Origin: Zoroaster sp. YZ-2022
Lineage: Eukaryota > Echinodermata > Asteroidea > Forcipulatida > Zoroasteridae
DNA length: 64,000 nucleotides
Assembly: GCA_029582265.1 (NCBI GenBank)
Contig: CM055827.1
Coordinates: forward strand, 1,322,574 to 1,386,573
Direction of reading: 5' to 3'
Shown piece by piece: positions 1 to 9,180 of this stretch. A program made the position numbers and the translations under genes. The notes under the pieces are model-generated. The model searched no databases and was not told where the DNA came from. It saw only the letters and a list, made by a program, of their open reading frames with translations. The number at the start of each line of letters is the position of its first letter. Within the stretch, counting starts at the first letter, position 1.

Positions 1-40
<40 letters not shown>

Positions 41-47
41 AGGGACG
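1..47 (+). tRNA. tRNA-Asn(GTT), 3' part, cut by window start
   Basis: Contains the anticodon arm, TΨC arm and 3' acceptor strand only because the window begins inside the gene. A T5 run follows. Confidence 0.9.
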
Positions 48-310
48 TTCGTTTTTCCCCAATCATAATGCATGTTGTAAAAAATAATGCACAATAACCT
101 TTGGAAATTCATTTTTGTTTTGACATAACAGCTCATTTTTCTTAAGATCAAAGTAAAATTATTGATACTATAACCACCAATATACATCAAGCAAGCTTTT
201 AGTAAATAATTCGTCAATACCTCCCCCCCCCCCCCGCCCAGGCGCGGTTTTTGTTATGTATTGCAGGAGGTATTTGGAAACGTCAAACAGTATTTGAGTT
301 TGTGTATCCC

Positions 311-327
311 GTCTCTGTGGCGCAATT

Positions 328-377
<50 letters not shown>

Positions 378-384
378 AGGGACG
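311..384 (+). tRNA. tRNA-Asn(GTT) copy 1
   Basis: Full 74 nt cloverleaf: acceptor GTCTCTG/CAGGGAC with one G-U pair, anticodon loop CTGTTAA, TΨC loop TTCAAGC. A T5 terminator follows. The spacer just downstream is 8-10 nt shorter than in other units. Confidence 0.95.
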
Positions 385-640
385 TTCGTTTTTCCCAATC
401 CATGTTGTAAAAAATAATGCACAATAACCTCTGGAAATTCATTTTTGTTTTGACATAACAGCTCATTTTTCTTAAGATCAAAGTAAAATTATTGATACTA
501 TAAAACCAACAATATAGATCAAGCAAGCTTTTAGTTAATAATTCGTCAATACCTCCCCCCTCCCCGCCCAGGCGCGTTTTTTGTTATGTATCACAGGAGG
601 TGTTTGGAAACGTCAAACAGTATTAGAGTTTGTGTATCCC

Positions 641-657
641 GTCTCTGTGGCGCAATT

Positions 658-707
<50 letters not shown>

Positions 708-714
708 AGGGACG
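641..714 (+). tRNA. tRNA-Asn(GTT) copy 2, terminator changed
   Basis: Gene body identical to the consensus, but the downstream T5 run is broken by an A (GTTATTCCCC). The first Pol III stop signal is therefore missing. Confidence 0.93.
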
Positions 715-971
715 TTCGTTATTCCCCAATCATAACGGTGTAATAATAATGCACAATAACCTTTGGAAATTCATTTTTGTTTTGACATAACAGCTCATTT
801 TTCTTAAGATCAAAGTAAAATTATTGATACTATAACCACCAATATACATCAAGCAAGCTTTTAGTAAATAATTCGTCAATACCTCCCCCCCCCCCCGCCC
901 AGGCGCGGTTTTTGTTATGTATTGCAGGAGGTATTTGGAAACGTCAAACAGTATTTGAGTTTGTGTATCCC

Positions 972-988
972 GTCTCTGTGGCGCAATT

Positions 989-1038
<50 letters not shown>

Positions 1039-1045
1039 AGGGACG
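972..1045 (+). tRNA. tRNA-Asn(GTT) copy 3
   Basis: Consensus gene, T5 terminator, ATGCATG-type spacer. Confidence 0.95.
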
Positions 1046-1305
1046 TTCGTTTTTCCCCAATCATAATGCATGTTGTAAAAAATAATGCACAATAACCTTT
1101 GGAAATTCATTTTTGTTTTGACATAACAGCTCATTTTTCTTAAGATCAAAGTAAAATTATTGATACTATAAAACCAACAATATAGATCAAGCAAGCTTTT
1201 AGTTAATAATTCGTCAATACCCCTTCCCCCGCCCAGGCGCGTTTTTTGTCATGTATCACAGGAGTTGTTTGGAAACGTCAAACAGTATTCGAGTTTGTGT
1301 ATCCC

Positions 1306-1322
1306 GTCTCTGTGGCGCAATT

Positions 1323-1372
<50 letters not shown>

Positions 1373-1379
1373 AGGGACG
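1306..1379 (+). tRNA. tRNA-Asn(GTT) copy 4
   Basis: Consensus gene, T5 terminator, ACGGTG-type spacer. Confidence 0.95.
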
Positions 1380-1638
1380 TTCGTTTTTCCCCAATCATAA
1401 CGGTGTAAAAAATAATGCACAATAACCTTTGGAAATTCATTTTTGTTTTGACATAACAGCTCATTTTTCTTAAGATCAAAGTAAAATTATTGATACTATA
1501 AAACCAACAATATAGATCAAGCAAGCTTTTAGTTAATAATTCGTCAATACCCCCCCCCCCCTCGCCCAGGCGCGTTTTTTGTCATGTATCACAGGAGTTG
1601 TTTGGAAACGTCAAACAGTATTCGAGTTTGTGTATCCC

Positions 1639-1655
1639 GTCTCTGTGGCGCAATT

Positions 1656-1705
<50 letters not shown>

Positions 1706-1712
1706 AGGGACG
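1639..1712 (+). tRNA. tRNA-Asn(GTT) copy 5
   Basis: Consensus gene, T5 terminator, ATGCATG-type spacer with the AAGGCAC variant, and one of the shortest C-tracts. Confidence 0.95.
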
Positions 1713-1965
1713 TTCGTTTTTCCCCAATCATAATGCATGTTGTAAAAAATAAGGCACAATAACCTTTGGAAATTCATTTTTGTTTTGACATAACAGCTCA
1801 TTTTTCTTAAGATCAAAGTAAAATTATTGATACTATAACCACCAATATACATCAAGCAAGCTTTTAGTAAATAACTCGTCAATACCTCCCGCCCAGGCGC
1901 GGTTTTTGTTATGTATTGCAGGAGGTATTTGGAAACGTCAAACAGTATTTGAGTTTGTGTATCCC

Positions 1966-1982
1966 GTCTCTGTGGCGCAATT

Positions 1983-2032
<50 letters not shown>

Positions 2033-2039
2033 AGGGACG
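1966..2039 (+). tRNA. tRNA-Asn(GTT) copy 6
   Basis: Consensus gene, T5 terminator, ATGCATG-type spacer. Confidence 0.95.
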
Positions 2040-2301
2040 TTCGTTTTTCCCCAATCATAATGCATGTTGTAAAAAATAATGCACAATAACCTTTGGAAAT
2101 TCATTTTTGTTTTGACATAACAGCTCATTTTTCTTAAGATCAAAGTAAAATTATTGATACTATAAAACCAACAATATAGATCAAGCAAGCTTTTAGTTAA
2201 TAATTCGTCAATACCTCCCCCACCCGCGCCAAGGCGCGTTTTTGTTATGTATCACAGGAGGTGTTTGGAAACGTCAAACAGTATTAGAGTTTGTGTATCC
2301 C

Positions 2302-2318
2302 GTCTCTGTGGCGCAATT

Positions 2319-2368
<50 letters not shown>

Positions 2369-2375
2369 AGGGACG
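2302..2375 (+). tRNA. tRNA-Asn(GTT) copy 7
   Basis: Consensus gene, T5 terminator. The spacer has the ATACTCTAACC variant shared only with the unit after the gene at 6603. Confidence 0.95.
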
Positions 2376-2634
2376 TTCGTTTTTCCCCAATCATAACGGT
2401 GTAAAAAATAATGCACAATAACCTTTGGAAATTCATTTTTGTTTTGACATAACAGCTCATTTTTCTTAAGATCAAAGTAAAATTATTGATACTCTAACCA
2501 CCAATATACATCAAGCAAGCTTTTAGTAAATAACTCGTCAATACCTCCCCCCCCCCCCCGCCCAGGCGCGGTTTTTGTTATGTATCGCAGGAGGTATTTG
2601 GAAACGTCAAACAGTATTTGAGTTTGTGTATCCC

Positions 2635-2651
2635 GTCTCTGTGGCGCAATT

Positions 2652-2701
<50 letters not shown>

Positions 2702-2708
2702 AGGGACG
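2635..2708 (+). tRNA. tRNA-Asn(GTT) copy 8
   Basis: Consensus gene, T5 followed by CACC. The spacer with ACTATATAACC is shared with the unit after 6857. Confidence 0.95.
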
Positions 2709-2966
2709 TTCGTTTTTCACCAATCATAACGGTGTAAAAAATAATGCACAATAACCTTTGGAAATTCATTTTTGTTTTGACATAACAGCTCATTTTTCTT
2801 AAGATCAAAGTAAAATTATTGATACTATATAACCAACAATATACATCAAGCAAGCTTTTAGTTAATAATTCGTCAATACCTCCCCCTCCCCGCCCAGGCG
2901 CGTTTTTTGTTATGTATCACAGGAGGTGTTTGGAAACGTCAAACAGTATTCGAGTTTGTGTATCCC

Positions 2967-2983
2967 GTCTCTGTGGCGCAATT

Positions 2984-3033
<50 letters not shown>

Positions 3034-3040
3034 AGGGACG
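2967..3040 (+). tRNA. tRNA-Asn(GTT) copy 9
   Basis: Consensus gene, T5 terminator, ATGCATG-type spacer. Confidence 0.95.
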
Positions 3041-3293
3041 TTCGTTTTTCCCCAATCATAATGCATGTTGTAAAAAATAATGCACAATAACCTTTGGAAA
3101 TTCATTTTTGTTTTGACATAACAGCTCATTTTTCTTAAGATCAAAGTAAAATTATTGATACTATAACCACCAATATACATCAAGCAAGCTTTTAGTAAAT
3201 AATTCGTCAATACCTCCCGCCCAGGCGCGGTTTTTGTTATGTATTGCAGGAGGTATTTGGAAACGTCAAACAGTATTTGAGTTTGTGTATCCC

Positions 3294-3310
3294 GTCTCTG
3301 TGGCGCAATT

Positions 3311-3360
<50 letters not shown>

Positions 3361-3367
3361 AGGGACG
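3294..3367 (+). tRNA. tRNA-Asn(GTT) copy 10
   Basis: Consensus gene, T5 terminator, ATGCATG-type spacer. Confidence 0.95.
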
Positions 3368-3632
3368 TTCGTTTTTCCCCAATCATAATGCATGTTGTAA
3401 AAAATAATGCACAATAACCTTTGGAAATTCATTTTTGTTTTGACATAACAGCTCATTTTTCTTAAGATCAAAGTAAAATTATTGATACTATAAAACCAAC
3501 AATATAGATCAAGCAAGCTTTTAGTTAATAATTCGTCAATACCTCCCCCCTCCCCCCGCCCAGGCGCGTTTTTTGTTATGTATCACAGGAGGTGTTTGGA
3601 AACGTCAAACAGTATTAGAGTTTGTGTATCCC

Positions 3633-3649
3633 GTCTCTGTGGCGCAATT

Positions 3650-3699
<50 letters not shown>

Positions 3700-3706
3700 A
3701 GGGACG
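3633..3706 (+). tRNA. tRNA-Asn(GTT) copy 11
   Basis: Consensus gene; terminator shortened to T4 (TTCGCTTTTC). The spacer has several one-base losses. Confidence 0.95.
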
Positions 3707-3956
3707 TTCGCTTTTCCCCAATCATAACGGTGTAAAAAATAATGCACAATAACCTTTGGAATTCATTTTGTTTTGACATAACAGCTCATTTTCTCTTAAG
3801 ATCAAAGTAAAATTATTGATACTATAACCACCAATATACATCAAGCAAGCTTTTAGTTAATAATTCGTCAATACCTGCCCCGCCCAGGCGCGTTTTTTGT
3901 TATGTATTGCAGGAGGTATTTGGAAACGTCAAACAGTATTCGAGTTTGTGTATCCC

Positions 3957-3973
3957 GTCTCTGTGGCGCAATT

Positions 3974-4023
<50 letters not shown>

Positions 4024-4030
4024 AGGGACG
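3957..4030 (+). tRNA. tRNA-Asn(GTT) copy 12
   Basis: Consensus gene, T5 terminator, ATGCATG-type spacer. Confidence 0.95.
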
Positions 4031-4292
4031 TTCGTTTTTCCCCAATCATAATGCATGTTGTAAAAAATAATGCACAATAACCTTTGGAAATTCATTTTTG
4101 TTTTGACATAACAGCTCATTTTTCTTAAGATCAAAGTAAAATTATTGATACTATAAAACCAACAATATAGATCAAGCAAGCTTTTAGTTAATAATTCGTC
4201 AATACCCACACCCCCCCGCCCAGGCGCGTTTTTTGTCATGTATCACAGGAGTTGTTTGGAAACGTCAAACAGTATTCGAGTTTGTGTATCCC

Positions 4293-4309
4293 GTCTCTGT
4301 GGCGCAATT

Positions 4310-4359
<50 letters not shown>

Positions 4360-4366
4360 AGGGACG
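4293..4366 (+). tRNA. tRNA-Asn(GTT) copy 13
   Basis: Consensus gene, T5 terminator, ACGGTG-type spacer. Confidence 0.95.
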
Positions 4367-4626
4367 TTCGTTTTTCCCCAATCATAACGGTGTAAAAAAT
4401 AATGCACAATAACCTTTGGAAATTCATTTTTGTTTTGACATAACAGCTCATTTTTCTTAAGATCAAAGTAAAATTATTGATACTATAAAACCAACAATAT
4501 AGATCAAGCAAGCTTTTAGTTAATAATTCGTCAATACCTCCCCCCCCCCCCGCCCAGGCGCGTTTTTTGTCATGTATCACAGGAGTTGTTTGGAAACGTC
4601 AAACAGTATTCGAGTTTGTGTATCCC

Positions 4627-4643
4627 GTCTCTGTGGCGCAATT

Positions 4644-4693
<50 letters not shown>

Positions 4694-4700
4694 AGGGACG
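4627..4700 (+). tRNA. tRNA-Asn(GTT) copy 14
   Basis: Consensus gene, T5 terminator, ATGCATG-type spacer. Confidence 0.95.
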
Positions 4701-4963
4701 TTCGTTTTTCCCCAATCATAATGCATGTTGTAAAAAATAATGCACAATAACCTTTGGAAATTCATTTTTGTTTTGACATAACAGCTCATTTTTCTTAAGA
4801 TCAAAGTAAAATTATTGATACTATAAAACCAACAATATAGATCAAGCAAGCTTTTAGTTAATAATTCGTCAATACCTCCCCCCTCCCCGCCCAGGCGCGT
4901 TTTTTGTTATGTATCACAGGAGGTGTTTGGAAACGTCAAACAGTATTAGAGTTTGTGTATCCC

Positions 4964-4980
4964 GTCTCTGTGGCGCAATT

Positions 4981-5030
<50 letters not shown>

Positions 5031-5037
5031 AGGGACG
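4964..5037 (+). tRNA. tRNA-Asn(GTT) copy 15
   Basis: Consensus gene, T4 terminator followed by CACC, ACGGTG-type spacer. Confidence 0.95.
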
Positions 5038-5288
5038 TTCGCTTTTCACCAATCATAACGGTGTAAAAAATAATGCACAATAACCTTTGGAAATTCATTT
5101 TTGTTTTGACATAACAGCTCATTTTTCTTAAGATCAAAGTAAAATTATTGATACTATAACCACCAATATACATCAAGCAAGCTTTTAGTAAATAATTCGT
5201 CAATACCTCCCTCGCCCAGGCGCGTTTTTTGTTATGTATCACAGGAGGTGTTTGGAAACGTCAAACAGTATTTGAGTTTGTGTATCCC

Positions 5289-5305
5289 GTCTCTGTGGCG
5301 CAATT

Positions 5306-5355
<50 letters not shown>

Positions 5356-5362
5356 AGGGACG
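5289..5362 (+). tRNA. tRNA-Asn(GTT) copy 16
   Basis: Consensus gene, T4 terminator, ACGGTG-type spacer. Confidence 0.95.
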
Positions 5363-5611
5363 TTCGCTTTTCCCCAATCATAACGGTGTAAAAAATAATG
5401 CACAATAACCTTTGGAAATTCATTTTTGTTTTGACATAACAGCTCATTTTTCTTAAGATCAAAGTAAAATTATTGATACTATAACCACCAATATACAACA
5501 AGCAAGCTTTTAGTAAATAATTCGTCAATACCTCCCGCCCAGGCGCGGTTTTTGTTATGTATTGCAGGAGGTATTTGGAAACGTCAAACAGTATTCGAGT
5601 TTGTGTATCCC

Positions 5612-5628
5612 GTCTCTGTGGCGCAATT

Positions 5629-5678
<50 letters not shown>

Positions 5679-5685
5679 AGGGACG
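5612..5685 (+). tRNA. tRNA-Asn(GTT) copy 17
   Basis: Consensus gene, T5 followed by CACC, ATGCATG-type spacer. Confidence 0.95.
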
Positions 5686-5948
5686 TTCGTTTTTCACCAA
5701 TCATAATGCATGTTGTAAAAAATAATGCACAATAACCTTTGGAAATTCATTTTTGTTTTGACATAACAGCTCATTTTTCTTAAGATCAAAGTAAAATTAT
5801 TGATACTATAAAACCAACAATATACATCAAGCAAGCTTTTAGTTAATAATTCGTCAATACCTCCCCCACCCGCGCCCAGGCGCGTTTTTTGTTATGTATC
5901 ACAGGAGGTGTTTGGAAACGTCAAACAGTATTAGAGTTTGTGTATCCC

Positions 5949-5965
5949 GTCTCTGTGGCGCAATT

Positions 5966-6015
<50 letters not shown>

Positions 6016-6022
6016 AGGGACG
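5949..6022 (+). tRNA. tRNA-Asn(GTT) copy 18
   Basis: Consensus gene, T4 terminator, ACGGTG-type spacer. Confidence 0.95.
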
Positions 6023-6276
6023 TTCGCTTTTCCCCAATCATAACGGTGTAAAAAATAATGCACAATAACCTTTGGAAATTCATTTTTGTTTTGACATAAC
6101 AGCTCATTTTTCTTAAGATCAAAGTAAAATTATTGATACTATAAAACCAACAATATAGATCAAGCAAGCTTTTAGTAAATAATTCGTCAATACCTCCCCC
6201 CGCCCAGGCGCGGTTTTTGTTATGTATTGCAGGAGGTATTTGGAAACGTCAAACAGTATTTGAGTTTGTGTATCCC

Positions 6277-6293
6277 GTCTCTGTGGCGCAATT

Positions 6294-6343
<50 letters not shown>

Positions 6344-6350
6344 AGGGACG
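6277..6350 (+). tRNA. tRNA-Asn(GTT) copy 19
   Basis: Consensus gene, T5 terminator, ACGGTG-type spacer. Confidence 0.95.
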
Positions 6351-6602
6351 TTCGTTTTTCCCCAATCATAACGGTGTAAAAAATAATGCACAATAACCTT
6401 TGGAAATTCATTTTTGTTTTGACATAACAGCTCATTTTTCTTAAGATCAAAGTAAAATTATTGATACTATAAAACCAACAATATAGATCAAGCAAGCTTT
6501 TAGTTAATAATTCGTCAATACCTCCCCGCCCAGGCGCGTTTTTTGTTATGTATCACAGGAGGTGTTTGGAAACGTCAAACAGTATTCGAGTTTGTGTATC
6601 CC

Positions 6603-6619
6603 GTCTCTGTGGCGCAATT

Positions 6620-6669
<50 letters not shown>

Positions 6670-6676
6670 AGGGACG
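6603..6676 (+). tRNA. tRNA-Asn(GTT) copy 20
   Basis: Consensus gene, T4 terminator. The following spacer is cut short at its C-tract. Confidence 0.95.
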
Positions 6677-6856
6677 TTCGCTTTTCCCCAATCATAACGG
6701 TGTAAAAAATAATGCACAATAACCTTTGGAAATTCATTTTTGTTTTGACATAACAGCTCATTTTTCTTAAGATCAAAGTAAAATTATTGATACTCTAACC
6801 ACCAATATACATCAAGCAAGCTTTTAGTAAATAACTCGTCAATACCCCCCCCCCCC

Positions 6857-6862
6857 GCAATT

Positions 6863-6912
<50 letters not shown>

Positions 6913-6919
6913 AGGGACG
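6857..6919 (+). pseudogene. 5'-truncated tRNA-Asn(GTT)
   Basis: The first 10-11 bases (the 5' acceptor strand and the start of the A-box region) are gone. A C-tract runs directly into GCAATTGG, so a deletion of about 90 bp fused the spacer C-run to the gene interior. It cannot form an acceptor stem from its own sequence. Confidence 0.93.
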
Positions 6920-7177
6920 TTCGTTTTTCACCAATCATAACGGTGTAAAAAATAATGCACAATAACCTTTGGAAATTCATTTTTGTTTTGACATAACAGC
7001 TCATTTTTCTTAAGATCAAAGTAAAATTATTGATACTATATAACCAACAATATACATCAAGCAAGCTTTTAGTTAATAATTCGTCAATACCTCCCCCTCC
7101 CCGCCCAGGCGCGTTTTTTGTTATGTATCACAGGAGGTGTTTGGAAACGTCAAACAGTATTCGAGTTTGTGTATCCC

Positions 7178-7194
7178 GTCTCTGTGGCGCAATT

Positions 7195-7244
<50 letters not shown>

Positions 7245-7251
7245 AGGGACG
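7178..7251 (+). tRNA. tRNA-Asn(GTT) copy 22
   Basis: Consensus gene, T5 terminator, ATGCATG-type spacer with a short deletion (AAGCTTTAATTCG). Confidence 0.95.
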
Positions 7252-7505
7252 TTCGTTTTTCCCCAATCATAATGCATGTTGTAAAAAATAATGCACAATA
7301 ACCTTTGGAAATTCATTTTTGTTTTGACATAACAGCTCATTTTTCTTAAGATCAAAGTAAAATTATTGATACTATAACCACCAATATACATCAAGCAAGC
7401 TTTAATTCGTCAATACCTCCCCCCCCCCTCGCCCAGGCGCGTTTTTTGTTATGTATCACAGGAGGTGTTTGGAAACGTCAAACAGTATTCGAGTTTGTGT
7501 ATACC

Positions 7506-7522
7506 GTCTATGTGGCGCAATT

Positions 7523-7558
<36 letters not shown>

Positions 7559-7579
7559 ATTCAAGCCCACCCAGGGACG
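7506..7579 (+). pseudogene. tRNA-Asn(GTT) copy 23 with stem mutations
   Basis: Two changes fall at paired positions. C5 to A breaks an acceptor pair. The last G of the 5' T-stem (GGTGG to GGTGA) breaks the conserved 53-61 pair and also alters the B-box GGTTC. The base just upstream block is also changed (ATACC for ATCCC). A decaying copy is likely; assembly error is the alternative. Confidence 0.8.
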
Positions 7580-7835
7580 TTCGTTTTTCCCCAATCATAA
7601 CGGTGTAAAAAATAATGCACAATAACCTTTGGAAATTCATTTTTGTTTTGACATAACAGCTCATTTTTCTTAAGATCAAAGTAAAATTATTGATACTATA
7701 AAACCAACAATATAGATCAAGCAAGCTTTTAGTTAATAATTCGTCAATACCCCTTCCCCCGCCCAGGCGCGTTTTTTGTCATGTATCACAGGAGTTGTTT
7801 GGAAACGTCAAACAGTATTCGAGTTTGTGTATCCC

Positions 7836-7852
7836 GTCTCTGTGGCGCAATT

Positions 7853-7902
<50 letters not shown>

Positions 7903-7909
7903 AGGGACG
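7836..7909 (+). tRNA. tRNA-Asn(GTT) copy 24
   Basis: Last complete gene of the array. Consensus sequence, T5 terminator, ATGCATG-type spacer with AAGGCAC. Confidence 0.95.
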
Positions 7910-8172
7910 TTCGTTTTTCCCCAATCATAATGCATGTTGTAAAAAATAAGGCACAATAACCTTTGAAAATTCATTTTTGCTTTGACATAACAGCTCATTT
8001 TTCTTAAGATCAAAGTAAAATTATTGATACTATAAAACCAACAACATAGATCAAGCAAGCTTTTAGTTAATAATTCGTCAATACCCCCCCCCCCCCCGCC
8101 CAGGCGCGTTTTTTGTCATGTATCACAGGAGTTGTTTGGAAACGTCAAACAGTATTCGAGTTTGTGTATCCC

Positions 8173-8193
8173 GTCTCTGTGGCGCAATTGGTT
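8173..8193 (+). pseudogene. 3'-truncated tRNA-Asn(GTT) at array edge
   Basis: Only the first 21 bases remain (acceptor strand and half of the D arm). Sequence then switches abruptly to CACTGTAAAAATTAG, so the array boundary is a breakpoint or insertion inside a tRNA gene. Confidence 0.92.
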
Positions 8194-8787
8194 CACTGTA
8201 AAAATTAGTTAGTCATTTGGGCTTATAAATTCGTCAAAATTACTAAGTTTGCCTAGTCCCAAGTCTATGACTAATCAATTTTCAGCGGGACTAATCTTAA
8301 TATTGCAAAGACTAACCAAGAATAGTCAGCGATTTAACTTCTGACTAGCCATTTGTTATGACTACACCGCATTAGTCATAATTAATGGTTTTGACTATCT
8401 TTGATTAGTCTAAGTTATGAAAAAGAAATTAATCAGCGACGGACCAGTGATTTAAACGGACTAGTCATTTTCCCGCTGAAGTTATCCCGCTCAAAAACAG
8501 TCAGTAAGTTGGTAATTTTCCACAAAAAAAAGAAAGTGCGCGATAAAGTTAGGCATGATGCTGGTGCTCCGCGTGAGTGGTGCGCGTATTCGCTGTACAC
8601 ATGTCACACTGCTGCTTAGAACGTCATTGAGAATCGTCCCTGAGCCGTCGGTCGTCCACTTCCCTTCCTTACAAAGCAGGTAAGAAAATCTTTCTTGTTT
8701 TATTTTTAAGGATTCACAAATCAAGTGAAAGCTGAACCTAGGAACATATTTGTAGAAAATCAGGCGTAACTTGTAGACCTAACGTTA
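8194..8787. other. Unassigned segment rich in TAGTC/GACTA words
   Basis: No gene recognised. 8205-8505 contains about a dozen TAGTC or GACTA words on both strands and begins with CACTGTAAAAA, which resembles a DNA-transposon end; no matching right end was seen. A donor-like site (GCAG/GTAAGA) lies near 8680 but no supporting exon is evident. Confidence 0.5.
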
Positions 8788-8795
8788 ACGTAGGC

Positions 8796-9002
8796 CAGCG
8801 GCGTAGCTACGGGGGGGGGGTCCCCCCACAAATTTCCAGTGGCCCCCCAGGTGCCCCACGAAAAATCATCATAGTGCCCCAAAAAACAGAAAAGAAAAAG
8901 AAAAGGGAAAAAACCCATAACCCCTGGGCCCCCCCACTGCAAAGTAATTCCCCCTGTGCCCCCCCCCCCCCACCCACTGAAAAAGTCCTGGCTACGCCGC
9001 TG
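8796..9002. mobile_element. hAT-type MITE with 8 bp target duplication
   Basis: A 207 bp non-coding element with inverted ends CAGCGGCGTAGC and GCTACGCCGCTG, flanked on both sides by ACGTAGGC (8788-8795 and 9003-9010). An 8 bp duplication is the hAT signature. The interior is C-rich on one side and A-rich on the other. A related, truncated copy lies at 59031-59222. Confidence 0.88.
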
Positions 9003-9180
9003 ACGTAGGCTTAACTCAACTGTAGAAAGGTAGGGATAGTGTAGAAGGGAAGGGATGGGATGGTTTTATACGGCGTGAAGTTGATTACTTATTTGACGTT
9101 TGACATTCAATATCAAACAAGTAACGGTTACTGGTTTGACATTCGATTTAATGCATGTCCTATATGGGACAATTGCATTC

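Larger units (their letters stand above)
1..8193 (+). repeat. Tandem array of ~330 bp units, each carrying tRNA-Asn(GTT)
   Basis: About 25 head-to-tail units, spaced mostly 323-339 bp, each with a 74 nt tRNA-Asn gene followed by a T4-T5 run and a conserved spacer. The spacer contains a poly-C tract of very variable length and then the block GCCCAGGCGCG. Spacers fall into recombining subtypes: ATGCATG versus ACGGTG just after the gene, ATACATC versus ATAGATC in the middle, ATTGCAGG versus ATCACAGG near the end. The left end is cut by the window; the right end stops inside a tRNA at 8193. Small ORFs repeated through the array follow the tandem period and have no coding support. Clustered tRNA families are known in animals and expand by unequal crossing-over; that mechanism is inferred here. 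Confidence 0.97.

Noticed and set aside
29..7724. Many 60-114 codon ORFs repeating with the tRNA array
   Set aside because: They follow the tandem unit, overlap the tRNA genes in antisense and share the same residues only because the DNA is repeated.
1..8193. CRISPR-like regular repeats
   Set aside because: The repeated unit is ~330 bp with a tRNA gene and conserved spacers; there are no short repeats with unique spacers and the genome is animal.
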